DNA from: Adiantum capillus-veneris
Taxonomy: Eukaryota > Streptophyta > Polypodiopsida > Polypodiales > Pteridaceae
Direction: 5' to 3'
DNA length: 64,000 nucleotides
Assembly (NCBI GenBank): GCA_014529385.2
Contig: CM043957.1
Span: 85,627,881 to 85,691,880 of the forward strand
The notes below the pieces were generated by a model. The model saw nothing but the letters and a program-made list of their open reading frames with translations, was not told where the DNA came from and searched no databases. Below are positions 23,000 to 34,239 of the stretch, piece after piece. Made by a program: the position numbers and the translations under genes. Position 1 is the first letter of the stretch. Each line of letters begins with the position of its first letter.

Positions 23000-23696
23000 T
23001 ATACCCTATTGAGCACTCAGAATGGGTGTCTCCAATAGTTATTGTGTCGAAAAAGAATGGGAAACTCAGAGTGTGCGTGGATCTCAAGAAGTTCAATGCC
23101 GCCACTAAGAGAGACCATTATCCCTTGCTATATTCAAACATGTGCTGGAAAAAGTTGCAGGGAAGGAAGCTTATAGCTTTCTAGATGGGTACTCTGGCTA
23201 CCTTCAAACCACAATTGCACTAGAGGAGCAAGCTAAAACTGCTTTTATAACCGAATTTGGAGTGTTCGCATTTTGTGTTATGGCTTTTGGCTTAACCAAT
23301 GCCTTGCTATCTTCCAAAGATTAATAAACACTACTTTTAGAGAATATTTGAGGGAGTTTTGTGAAGCTTTCTTAGATGACCTTTGTGTTTATTCCTCTTA
23401 GAAAGAACATCTATCATGTTTATGAAAAGTGTTTAAAAAGTGCAGATTGTATCGCATCTCATTAAACCGTTTCAAATGCAAATTTTGGGTTAAACATGGA
23501 GTCATTTTAGGGCATATAGTGTCCAAAAATGGGATTTCCACAAATAAGAGAAAAATTAAGGCCATTTCCAATTTGCCACCAGCTACAAACTATAAAGAAG
23601 TTCAAAGGTTCATGGGCCATGTTGGTTATTACAGGCGGTTTATTTTAAACTTTGCCAAGATAGCTTGCCCATTGTACAAGCTTGTTACCTGCGTGT
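23000..23696 (+). pseudogene. gypsy reverse transcriptase fragment
   Basis: An RT fragment without LTRs of its own. It starts with EWVSPIVIVSKKNGKLRVC and DLKKFNAATKRDHYPL, continues as FLDGYSGYLQTTIALEEQAK (23142-23324), then AFLDDLCVYSS with the catalytic LDD, then KHGVILGHIVSKNGI and RFMGHVGYYRRFI (23429-23698). One frameshift near 23130-23140, another near 23320 and one stop near 23400 break it. The sequence leaves the family at about 23696. It differs from the RTs of E3, E4 and E6. Confidence 0.8.
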
Positions 23697-24682
23697 AGTA
23701 AATCTATTTGAATTCCTTTTGATTGGCCAGTATGGCCCTATGTTCTCGCTCCCTGAGCAAACAGATGTAACCTTTTTGTTTCTCTTCTAATTTATTCACG
23801 CCCTACATTGGTTAAAAAAGAAAAATAAAAAAATTGATTGTTCTCTATTTCCCTCTACTTTATGGTTGAGTCATTGACGAAGAGCTCCTTACATCCTCTT
23901 CCCTGATGATTATGGAGTCAGTGTTGCCCTTATGAGACTCTATTGTGCTAGTTTCTCACTCTTTAATGTCCCCTTTATTCCATGATTAATTTTATGGGGG
24001 CTTCCAATATGGCTTTATCTCATGTGAGTATAGCATGGAATTGCAACGTGGGAAGTTTGTTGATGGATTGCTTAAGCATGATTAATGTGTATACAGTGCT
24101 ATGGGGTTTATGTGTATTTGAACACCTCAAGGACTAGAAGGGTTTTCTTCCCATCACTTTGAAGGTGTAAAGAGAGTGCCTTTTTTTTAGTAATTTGATG
24201 CTTTGGATCAGCTAGTTAATGGAGATTGGACCAAATTAATATTCGTCATAAGATCCAAGACCATGCATAAATGATGGGCGCAAAGTTGAGAACACATATG
24301 TTAGGAAATGGTTTGTTCAAGGGGGATCTAAGGTGTTCATAGAGCAAAGATAAACCTATGGAAAATTTCCATGTGGGCTCTATACACACCATCTTGTGAT
24401 AAGGATATGTATTTATCAAAACCACAATCCATAAATATAAATTGGAAAACCCTAGAAACTTTTTGCAAAGTCTATAATGGGGTCTTTAGTATCGCTTGTG
24501 CTGATAGTAGATCTTTGATCAAACAAAGAGTGAGTGCCAAAGGATTAGGGAAGAGGGGGTTCAAAGTCAAAGTGGCTCTATAGAGTTAAGCTAGTGCAGA
24601 AAGGCAAGCCCACTACTGTATAACTAGTCATAAGTTATACACAAGAAGTTTTGGACAGATTCTCACATTGTGACTTACCTCA
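23697..24682. other. unassigned sequence
   Basis: No recognisable gene or repeat boundary. A 70-codon plus-strand frame (24371-24583) has no resemblance to a known family. Confidence 0.4.
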
Positions 24683-24840
24683 ACATCATGAGCTTCTGTG
24701 AGAGAGGCGCCGCATGCCTAGCTAGGTACAATTGGGGCAATGGACTGCCGGCCCGGTTGTTGTTTGGGGGGGGGGGTCTCCTGCCCCCAATCGTACCTAG
24801 CTAGGTATGTGGTGCCTCTCGGGAAAAAGCTCATGATGTA
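24683..24840. repeat. long imperfect inverted repeat (hairpin)
   Basis: Arms of about 57 nt (24683-24739 and 24783-24839) pair with roughly nine mismatches by eye around a G-rich loop. Both arms contain CCTAGCTAGGTAC, itself a palindrome. It could be a small foldback transposon or a hairpin RNA precursor. No clear target duplication is seen. Confidence 0.75.
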
Positions 24841-25384
24841 TGAAAAAGATTCCATTTTCCTACATGAGAAAATTTCTAAATCTTCTTGTGATAATTCTTA
24901 GGATGTTCATCATTGCTTAATGCATTATACATTCTCTAGCCCTCTCTGGTTGGATGATGACCATAAGCTTCTTACCTCCTTGTGTCTAGGACAAAACCCA
25001 TGGCGAGAATTATAATTATGTCAAATTGGTAGCAAAGCATGGTCAACAGATAACACACTCACAACTTACACTCAAGATTTACAAAAAGAAAATTTTGTTC
25101 CATTTACATCTTGTGGACCATTTGTATATGCCTTTTTGTTTGATTGTGTGGTTTGCGACCAGATTTATGTCCTTTGTATAATTACATTTTGGCCTTCAAC
25201 TATTAAGCCAAGATATAGCTCTTATAAAATTTTCTATTCACAAAACAAGCCCAAACCAGAACCATAATTAGTGTCATAACCGTACTTATAGCCATAAATT
25301 TCAAATAAATCCTACGAAAGGAAACTAGGAAGCAACAAGACATCATCTCATGGAAATGCATCCCAATTAGAATGTGTCCATCCT
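24841..25384. other. unassigned sequence
   Basis: No gene recognised in this stretch. Confidence 0.4.
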
Positions 25385-25771
25385 CCCATGTGACTAAAGA
25401 ACACCGGGTCTTTAATGAAGACCCCATCATGGGATTGACGGCAGGCGTGGCACGCACGATGCTCGAGGGAGATGGACGTCCAACAAAAAACGCAAGTCAA
25501 CGCCCTTCTGATGGTTCGAACCCACCACCTTGGCCACGGCAGCATGATGAGCTAACCACGAATGTGCGTGCATTTCGGTGTCAACAAGGCGAGGAATAAA
25601 CTATGTAACCTAAACTTCTACGGGGAAAAGTAAACTAGACAAAAAAAGTAAACTCGGACACGTCTTTTTGAAATCGGACGACCGAGCATACCTTATGTTT
25701 TGGGCATGTAGCTACTCGCCGTGGATCCCATGATAGGGTCGTCATTGAAGACCCCGTGTTACTTAGTCTTG
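25385..25771. repeat. foldback unit with tRNA-like core
   Basis: Inverted arms of roughly 50 bp lie at 25385-25437 and 25724-25771; both carry a core like CCCATGATRGGGTC. Between them, on the minus strand, are sequences like the internal promoter of a tRNA gene. This suggests a SINE or a foldback element that has captured one. Confidence 0.55.
25513..25554 (-). promoter_or_regulatory. RNA polymerase III-like A and B boxes
   Basis: On the minus strand TAGCTCATCATG (25554-25543) resembles an A box and GGTTCGAACC (25522-25513) matches the B box. Their spacing is close to that in a tRNA gene. The flanks do not form an acceptor stem, so this looks like a tRNA-derived SINE rather than a tRNA gene. 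Confidence 0.5.
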
Positions 25772-28700
25772 AGGTCCATCCTCCTCAATCTGCTCCAAAA
25801 GCATTGGCAAGTTGTACTTTTATCCAAATGTCTCTCCTCCTTACTTATTAGAAGATATTACATGGCAAGATCTTTGAGTAGGATAATAAAAAATCATGAT
25901 ACATTCAAACCAGTTACAAGCTCATGCTCTAACTACTTGTAGTCTTTGTTGCCTATGTGGCTTTCTCTATAGATAAGAAATGCACTCACATACTTTATGT
26001 CCTTGCCTACTACTTTGTATTCATCCATACAAACTCAAGCGTCCCAAGCCATGATCTATGGTGTACCATTGTAGTGAACTTTGACATGATACACTAGGTG
26101 ATGTGGATTACTTCATCTTTGTATCCTGATTATCACGATGGCCTATGAATGAATGGCCAAAGTGTATGATACAAACCTAGTGCATATAGGCTTTCATGGC
26201 CTTTTTAGCCTCATCTAAAGCATCCCTACCCTTGCATCTATACACCTTGGACTCTTGAGGCATCAGGTTCACATGACCGAAAAGGAATATAAAGTGACCG
26301 CATAGGTGTGTTTTCCTATCATTGATAGAGACAGGCATGCAAAGGTTGTGCCAATTTATTTTTCATGAAACTACTTGAGAAGTCACTCCTTATTTCAATG
26401 AACTTTCTAAAAGACCAATTTATTTTTTCCACAAAATTCATTAATTTTTTCAATAGAATTTATGGTTTTCAAAGCTCCATAAATTTTCTTCTATACATAG
26501 AATTTGGCATAAAAATATCACATTTTTCTCATTTCGCTAACATATTATCGATGTTTCTATGGCCACACTCATTATTTTTTTGAAGTATATATTTTTGTGG
26601 TAAGCTTTTTTCCTTTACATAGAAAGAGTAATATGCTTCAAAAACTTCCATCCTAGGATAAGTTTTGACACAACTATCAAGTGTTAAAATTACATGTATG
26701 AAAAAGTTGGCTCTCATTTTGTGGCCTTTATAATCCCTCGAAAAGTTGTCAATACATGGCCAAATTGAACAGTTTTAATGAAACCTTAAGTAAGCTACTT
26801 GTTTATATCAAATGGATAACTAAATTAAATATAATCATTTCTCAAAATGATCTCATTCCAATAAAATCAATAGATAATCGCAAGATTGCATGGTCGCTCG
26901 ATGGGGTATTAGGTGCCCCAAACTCAAGAAAGAATTTTTACACATATGCACAATCAAACTTGTGTTTTATTGCATTTCGGATGCTAAAATTTCCATCAAA
27001 GTGCAAAATTTGAGAATAGGTCAGCACATGCAATTTTTCATAAATAGGTCATAACTTGAAATATAAACATATTTAATTCCTTACAAGCATGCAAACATAT
27101 TAGATTCTACTATATTGCAAGCTATATAGCATAATAAACTTATCGAAGATGAGTTTTAGGACGGTCATTGCTAATATTATGAAAAATGGTAAAAAACAAC
27201 ACATTTTTTAATACAGTCTAGGTTCTTGAAACTCCTTTGCAAGCACAAGGTTAAAGGTGGAATCAATAGCCCAAAAAATGCCATTTTTTTCGGTTTATAA
27301 GCAAACTTTGTAGAGACAACATTTCAAAACTCAATTTGAACTTCTTTGAATATTGGAAAAAAAAACAATTAGGATATGGTCCACAGCACGAGCACGAGAT
27401 TTCAACATGAAGTATTGCTATAAAATTAGGTAAGCTTGAAACTTTGTGGTAGTAAAGCTATGCAAATCTATGGTAAGTGCATTTTTTTTGCGGTCTTAAA
27501 TTGCTCAAACATTTTATTTTCCATCCTCAAGGAGATTCCAGTGTGATTCTTATAAATCTTTGAGGATGCCTTACTCCTTGATATATTTTCCCATAAAATG
27601 ATGACAGTCATGCCTTTTCAACAAGCTCCCATGTATGGCTAATGTTGCGAGCATCATCTTTGGAATGATTGGGTACATCATAGTTGATCACTAGCTCAAG
27701 CTACATGGTGATATAGTAGCTCAACATCTCCACCACATCAAGCCTAATGCTGGATTAGCATGAACTGACTCCAAAATACGAGAGGCACAAAAGGTGGCCT
27801 CCTCTGGAAATAAATTCATGTGTTGTTTGCCTTTTGCATATGAAGAGAAAACCTGATGAGACTTGTGAAGCTGTGGGTAAGCCAATAACCATACCTTTGG
27901 CAAGCAATGGGGACATACCAAAAGTGAGGGTGCTAAAGAATACCCTCATCATCTATGAAAAGTTTTTGGTGAAGAGTGCATGTGTGCGCAGTGCGGTGTG
28001 CGTGCGTCAAGAAGAGGAGAGAGTACACAGTGTGTACAACATAGTTGACCAGGAAAGATTGTACACATTGATATTGGTGTACACTTCTTGTTTGTTTGAT
28101 CTTTTACACCTTGCAAAGAGGAGGCAAACACAAGCAAGGATAGAAGTCTTCAAAAATTATTTGACAGACTTATCGCAATCTCTTTTGAGTAACCCGAATG
28201 TTACTTGGTCACTTTTGCTAAAGATCCTAAAGCATTCAAAATGCCTAAAGATTGAGCTAGCTCCATAGATATCTCCACAACATAAGAAATTGGACGGCTA
28301 TTTACGCATAAGAAAGTAGGCCAAGTAGCCTACAAAATTAGATATACCACAACACTATACTGGTAGGTTTGGTTGAACAAAAAAATTCAACATCATGAAT
28401 CAAAATATATATATCGTATACTAGATTCTCATGGGGGTGACTACATGACATAATGTTAGAAGACAAGTGTTTACAAGGTTAAAAAACCTCATGAGAAAGG
28501 ATTTCTTACTTTTGGTGCCAAAAACTCCTCTACAAAGGGAAGAGCCTAATTGAGGAGTCATGTGTGGATGGGGTGGAGATGAGCCTTGGGAATTCTCTAG
28601 ATGAGCCAGTAAGGACGCATGCATCAATGACTAAGAGTGTGTGCAACCCATCACTATGCATTCCTTGTTCCAATACAAGTGAAAAATCTTGAAATGTGGT

Positions 28701-28984
28701 TGGTCAAGAGCCCAACTTTTTTGCCTTCTTTTGGAACAATTCTTTATAGTCAGTCTTTAAAATTTTGAAACACTCACTTGCAGAAATGATTAAAAATATC
28801 AATACTAGTCTTGAAAAAATCCCCTTGAAAAGACAAATCCAAATATATGTTAAGAGGTCAGATTTGCATTGAATAGCAAAAGTCCCCCCAAAATTACCTT
28901 TTTTGTGTTCGTGCACTTAGGCTAGTATGATTACCGTATGTCCTAATCTTAGGTGCTCTTTGGGATGGACACACTTCTCTCACA
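25772..28984. other. AT-rich unassigned sequence
   Basis: No recognisable gene. The longest open stretch is a 144-codon plus-strand frame at 27834-28268 (starting MHMKRKPDETCEAVGK). It has no motif I know and its composition does not clearly mark it as coding. A minus-strand reading of the same DNA is equally unremarkable. Confidence 0.4.
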
Positions 28985-29219
28985 AGCCCAACATGTGTAG
29001 CACAAGCAACTTTTAAGAAAAAGTACAAGGACCAAAGAAGAAGCAGTTTAAACCCACTAGACATATCATTATTCAAATATCAAAACAATAATACATCCCA
29101 AGTGAGAAGGAGTTAGTAATACACTTCCTCCCAATAGATACAAAAGTTAGGAGAGATCCAAAAGTACAAGTCATCAGCAGCATATCCCCAATCACCAAAA
29201 AGACAAGATAGACCTTTAC
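28985..29219 (-). repeat. dispersed repeat A (first copy)
   Basis: About 230 bp shared with 40673-40900, direct orientation, with scattered substitutions. Read on the minus strand both copies keep a short frame ending GDWGYAADxLYFWISP and a stop after YWEEVYY, followed by an AT-rich tail. It may be the 3' end of a retroelement or of a duplicated gene. Confidence 0.7.
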
Positions 29220-29455
29220 GGGGGTGGTTATGGAGCGAGCTCAATGGAGCGAGCTTTAGAGCGAGCTTTTTTTTTTCCCCACCACCTCTACCTCCCATTG
29301 CCACCCCTTACCACCCATGACCACCAACACCCTAGCCCACCACCGGTGGTTGGTGGTGTTAGCTCACTACCACCATGTGCCACTCCTCCTCCTACCACCA
29401 CTGCCCATTGCTGCCGGTTCTCCTCCCACTCTTCCTTCCAGTGGGCTACTCAAGG

Positions 29456-29457
<2 letters not shown>

Positions 29458-29502
<45 letters not shown>
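29458..29502. repeat. (CT)n microsatellite
   Basis: About 22 uninterrupted CT units. Confidence 0.97.
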
Positions 29503-29506
<4 letters not shown>

Positions 29507-29591
29507 GTCTCAGTCTCCCTCCCTCCCTCTCTCGCTTAGTTCCTCCTCTTCTATCTCTTTTCCTCTCCCTCATTAAGGGTCCCATTAAATC

Positions 29592-29594
<3 letters not shown>

Positions 29595-29627
<33 letters not shown>
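29595..29627. repeat. (CT)n microsatellite
   Basis: About 16 uninterrupted CT units. Confidence 0.97.
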
Positions 29628-29631
<4 letters not shown>

Positions 29632-29779
29632 CACATTCCCTAATTGCATATCAAAAGACAACAATGATAGAATTCACTTTGTTGAAAACTCAAAACAATA
29701 TCATCATTTGCACAACTCAAGGTAAATGTGATAGCCCAACAAATGCTACATTTTGAGCTCGTTATCAGCCAGACTAGAC

Positions 29780-30356
29780 CGATGAATGAACATGTTGTGG
29801 TTTATGTCCATTTCAAACACTCTCAAGTAGATATAATACAAGTGTTTGCAAGCCACATATGTCATTCCTTCCCCTAACCTCCTTTGGAAGTCTCTGCAAG
29901 TACAACTAGGATTCCTAGCTATTGTGACTCAATATTTCTCACCACGTAACTTTGAGTTTGGTGTTTCCGCAATGAAGACTTCATGCTTACCGATCTTTAC
30001 CATTTCCACTTGTTCGATGACCATTTCTAGTCCTAGAGCACTGTCGATCCTTTTCGATGCCTCTTGAGAAACACCTGTCCTATACCTGCCCGCATGTCTT
30101 TTCCCTTGCACTTCCATAGTTTCTGTTGTGATATGAAACCCCGCTAGCTGCAAAGACTTTACTTCTAGTGCTGTTAAGTTCGTACCCTATGCCACTGGCC
30201 ACTCAAGTGGAGGTCTTGGAGGCCGCATAACAATATATGGACATACATCCCACACATGTTTGACATCGTCCCTACAAAACCATACCCATGTCTGATTATT
30301 ACGCCCCTCCCAGTTGCGTTTCCCCCAAAAACTTGGTGTCGCTGTTTCCTTGGCAA
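29780..30356 (-). pseudogene. SWIM-type zinc-finger protein fragment
   Basis: The minus-strand frame (open 30153-29929, then past one TGA that probably replaced a Trp codon) reads VTIARNPSCTCRDFQ and then TYVACKHLYYIYLRVF. C-x-C followed by C-x-H is the SWIM zinc-binding pattern found in MULE-type transposases and FAR1-like proteins and in some ligases. Upstream (30356-30174) a frame with GFVGTMSNMCGMYVH may belong to the same gene. No transposase core is visible, so the parent class is open. Fragmentary and broken. Confidence 0.5.
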
Positions 30357-30799
30357 GTGAACTTAGACCCCTGTTTGCACCTGCGGATTGCCCACATGGT
30401 TACTTGTGATGCATCTCCAAATGACAACTTTCGAGCCTTTCTTTGTCAAGCAACATTTTGAGTGACATACTCTGGCCTGTGTGAACTATTTGCCTCCTTG
30501 CCTATAACATTGCCAAATTACTTGCGTCGCCTTGTCATTGTAACCCTCTCTCCAAAAAACTCAGGCACCTTTGGAAGACTAGTTCCTCCAATTGCATCGT
30601 TCACAACACGACTAGTCTGTGGAGTAGGTGTGTGAAATTGTCGTGAAGCTTCCTTGTCTCTCATCTTGCTTATGCTTGGTCCGCTTCCTATATACTTACC
30701 CTCTGTATATGCCGTTCTTTGGATTGTTGAAGAAGAGTGTTCCCAATATCCAAAACCATTGCATCGCACAAAGAAATTTTAGGCTTGTGACCTTCACTT

Positions 30800-30860
<61 letters not shown>

Positions 30861-31257
30861 CTCGTTTCCGAAGTGCAACGCATGCCAGTTTTGCTGGGGA
30901 GAGTTTTGCTATGCGCACGCCAGTTTGACGGGGGAGAGCATAGGGAGGGCGAGTTGTCGGTGGTGGGGCGAGCATAGGGAGGGAAGACATCCTTTTTTTT
31001 GGGTACATGACTTGCATATGTTATGGGTTCTTCCTAATACTATGGACAGTTGGGTTTCGAGCCTCTCTGTTGTTTGTTTTCCACATATATTGATCTATAA
31101 AATGTGAGTGAGAAACTCTCCCTCTTGAGAAATTTTGCTTACGAGAAATTCTGCTTTGTCTTGCCTCTCAACTATCCACGTGTCGTTGTTTTTTTCTATC
31201 ATTTTTTTAAACTCTCACATTCTTGAAAGTAATTAATAATGGGCTACGCTCACTCGC
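30357..31257. other. possible upstream part of the SWIM gene, and CT repeat
   Basis: Minus-strand coding-like pieces occur at about 30769-30380 (for example KARKLSFGDASQVTMWAIRR) and may be the N-terminal part of the gene at 29780-30356. The rest is CT repeat and unassigned DNA. Confidence 0.3.
30801..30856. repeat. (CT)n microsatellite
   Basis: About 28 uninterrupted CT units. Arg/Glu-rich and Leu/Ser-rich frames across it are artefacts. Confidence 0.97.
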
Positions 31258-31752
31258 CTTAAGTAGTCGGCGTCAGGTAGCAAGTGCGCATAGCTACACA
31301 CTTCTCATTGCTGCATTCCGGGTCCCACACGCCATACGGCACCATTCATTCCAGAAAAAAACATTCGCAAAAAAAGACGTCTGTATTGCATGTTTGGTGA
31401 ATGTGCATGCTAAAAATGGTATTGCAATGAAGATGGGCATGTTTTATTGAATATAGCCTTTTTCCCATAAGAAGGGTATCACACCCAAGCCGACCCCACT
31501 GAAAGAGGAAAATAAGGTTGTGCTGAGCAGAGACTCATTTTTTGAAAAATATTTCCACAAGTATTCTTCATACTGTATTGATTGAGTCGGCTCTCAGTAT
31601 TCCCCAAGTTTATTTCTGTTCAGGGATTTTGAACCTAAGTTTAGTTAGTTTAGAGACCCCACCTATTGAGGGAGGTAATAGGTAGAATGTTCAGTCAGAA
31701 ACCACCCCTAGGTGAGGAGAAATGAGAGGTGTAGTAAAAAAAAAAAATGTAT
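31258..31752 (-). repeat. 3' tail of the unusual retroelement (copy 1)
   Basis: About 490 bp shared in direct orientation with 62487-62953. Both copies end, on the minus strand, at CGACGCCGACTACTTAA followed by unrelated DNA, so this is a defined element terminus. On the 5' side both have an A-rich then TA-rich junction. Confidence 0.8.
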
Positions 31753-32690
31753 ATATATATGCCCGCCCAAATCCAGGATTCATCCTCTATGAGACAGTAG
31801 GCTCCAAGAGAATGAGCCTGCTGCCTCATCAGTGTGATGAGAATATCAATGTCTTCCATTATTCCAGGCCAAAGTCTATTTTTCAAAAACCTACAAATGG
31901 CGTAAATGAGATCTTTCCTATTAAACCCATTGGACCTAAACTTGGAAATAAGTTTTAATATGTCTTGGAAAGCTATTAAGGTATTGCTTGAAGAATACAT
32001 TATGAGATATACCATGCCCAAACATGTTTTAATAAAGTTATTATAAGGTCGATTACTTTTTCTTTTTACAAATTCTGTAGACGTAAGCATCAGTTTGTCT
32101 GTAGTGAATTCACCCGTATATATGGCGGTATCAGTGTTATTTCTAAATTAAGAAATGACGTTTCTTGTGACCTTTTTATATTCCGCAATTGAAATCTCTT
32201 CCAAGAGAGTTGAGTCAATCTTAAGTATATCGTTGTAGATATCTTTGACACAGGTTTAAAATTCTGGATTATTTATGCTAAAGATGCCATCTAATATCGA
32301 AATGTACTGTCAAAGTTTTGGCGGAGTTCTGTGGTTACACGTTGTTCCATCATTTTGGAAATCCATTTAAATTTAAAACAGGCAAGGTACAGATTACACA
32401 TGATAGGAGAACAAGAAAAACCCATAGGGATACCATGTATCTGTCGATAATAGTAGTTACCCAACCTAACATAACTATTAAGGAGTAGCCATTCAATGAG
32501 GTCAACCAACTCTATCAATCCATAGTGGGCTGGTATTCTCTTAGTTGATTGTTTTATCCAATGAGGTAATCTAAGCATAGAGATTCAAGAAAAGCCTTCC
32601 TTTCTTGTAACATCAAAAACCATTTTTATAATTTTGTTTAGTATATCAATAAGTCCAACCGGACCGGTAAGGGGAATGTTTTCATAGCAT
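31695..32690 (-). pseudogene. C-terminal half of the unusual reverse transcriptase
   Basis: Continues directly from 38272 once E7 is removed. Visible blocks are NIPLTGPVGLIDIL after motif A, YYYRQIHGIPMGFSCSP with CNLYLACF (motif B), and FRYLDGIFSINNPEF where the catalytic motif C would normally be YxDD, so the second Asp is Gly here. Then KDIYNDILKID and a C-terminal part with RKSNRPYNNFIK and CLGMVYLI. Stops near 32588, 32264, 32118 and others show decay. No GIY-YIG endonuclease is recognisable downstream. Confidence 0.65.
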
Positions 32691-33465
32691 TGTTAGGAAA
32701 TATGACGTAGCTAAATAGATAATTGAGTAGATTACTTAATGGAGAGAGACAGATTTATATACACGAGATTATAGAGTAGAGAGAGAGAGAGAGAGAGTAC
32801 ACAGGATATACGTGGTTCACCCAATGTGGGCTACGTCCACGGGAAAGCAGCCACTCAATGGCTTTAGTACTTCAAAACAAGAAGTAGTTTACAAAGGGAT
32901 TATACCCTTAATGGAGCTCCCGCCTTGCTTCACTCTCACCACCTCACACTCACCTTGTCGCATCAACTTCACACTATGAAATGTGTGTAGAAATGGCCTC
33001 CTTTTATAGGCCAAAAGGGTTGCCCTCTCTTATGAGAGACAACCATGTGTAGCCGCCCTTGTGCGAATAAGTCCAAATCGGACCCTCCAATCCGCCCATG
33101 TGTGGCCGCCCTTAAGAAGACAAGTCCGCTTTTGAATTCAGCCACCGGCCATTGAATTCGGCCACCGGCCACCGGCCATTGACTTCCAACCACCGGCCAT
33201 CGGCCATCGGCCATTGACTACCGGCCACCGGCCAACCGATCGGTTGTTTTCCGACCACTTTCCGGCCGCCGTCCGGCCATAATATTCCGACGAAAAAGAA
33301 TATTCCGGCCTTTAAAGTTGCCCCTGATTCTTGTCCGTTAAAATTTTGGTTTCCGATGAGTGATTTTCCTTCACACACGATGGCTTCTCCTCGTAATGGG
33401 GGCCTTATAAATGTGCGCTTTTACCACAGAAAATTACAAGGGTAAATCAGGCTCCATACTTAACA
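32691..33465 (-). mobile_element. 3' LTR of E7
   Basis: Plus strand TGTTAGGAAATATGACG to TACTTAACA. It contains a GGCCACC/GGCCATTG minisatellite around 33125-33260. Confidence 0.95.
33125..33260. repeat. GGCC-based minisatellite in E7 LTR
   Basis: Irregular tandem units on the theme ACCGGCCATTGACT. The partner LTR has the same block at 37925-38060 with different unit numbers. Confidence 0.85.
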
Positions 33466-33482
33466 ATCTCCCACTTGGAGAC
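33466..33482 (-). other. polypurine tract of E7
   Basis: The minus strand reads TCTCCAAGTGGGAGAT immediately before the LTR start. Confidence 0.7.
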
Positions 33483-33525
33483 TGATCTCCAAACCAAACC
33501 TGTGACTGCTTTCCATTCTGGCTTC

Positions 33526-34239
33526 TTATCCCTGACTGCCGATTGAAGATGAGCAAAATCTCACCTTCTCCTTGTTGACCACCTTTGTAAACATGTCTAC
33601 AGGATTTTCACTTGTATGCACCTTTCCTAGCTTTAGTTGTCCCTCTTCCAAAAGAGTGCGTATGAAGTGATATCTCACCTCAATGTGCTTTGTCCTTGAA
33701 TGAAAGTTTGAGTTCTTCGCAAGATGGATAGCGCTTTGGCTATCACTGTACAAGACACAATTGTCTTGTTTGAATCCAAGCTCTTCTAAGAATCTGTGAA
33801 GCCACAGAATTTCTTTGCTTGCCTCCGTCATTGCTACATACTCTGCTTCCGTGGTAGAAAGTGAAACCACTTTCTGCAGCTTTGAATCCCAGCTTACTGT
33901 TGTGCCTCCAACCGTGAACACATAGCCAGTAGTGCTCCTTCGAGTATCTTTGTCACCTGCCATATCTGCATCAGCATACCCTTCTAGAAAAATATCAGTT
34001 CCTCCAAAATACAAAGCATTTGTTGATGTCCCTTTTAGATACCTAAGTATCCACTTCACAACTTGCCAATGCTCTTTACTTGGGTTGTCCATGAACCTAC
34101 TCACAACTCCCACTGCATGTGCAATGTCTGGCCTTGTCCATACCATAGCATACATTAGAGAACCTACCGCTGCAGCATATGGAACTTTAGACATATAGGC
34201 TATCTCCTCTTGTGTCTTGGGACACATATCCTTCGTTAG
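33526..34239 (-). pseudogene. C-terminal part (RNase H) of E7 polyprotein
   Basis: Same frame as the main E7 ORF, separated only by the stop at 34240. It carries PYAAAVGSLMYAMVWTRPDI, the RNase H active-site regions GYADADMAGDKDTRRSTTGY and LSTTEAEYVAMTEASKE, and LYSDSQSAIHLAKN, then ends MFTKVVNKEKVRF. Acidic catalytic residues appear intact. Confidence 0.85.

Larger units (their letters stand above)
29220..29779. other. CT-rich, low-complexity stretch
   Basis: Contains CCACC-rich sequence and two CT microsatellites. Leu/Ser-rich reading frames here are products of the repeats and are not supported as genes. Confidence 0.6.

Noticed and set aside
25500-25570. A true tRNA gene
   Set aside because: A and B boxes are present, but no acceptor stem or anticodon arm pairs properly.
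27834-28268. 144-codon plus-strand ORF as a host gene
   Set aside because: No motif, no splice context and no related copy in the window; length alone is not enough in 64 kb.
29244-29643. Leu/Ser-rich frames of about 110 codons
   Set aside because: Produced by CT microsatellites; no non-repeat protein content.
30688-31017. Arg/Glu-rich frame of 109 codons
   Set aside because: Translation of the CT/GA repeat at 30801-30856.
33112-33378. Trp/Pro/Val-rich frames in the E7 LTRs (also 37759-38179)
   Set aside because: They arise from the GGCC minisatellite within LTRs and lie on LTR sequence with no known protein.
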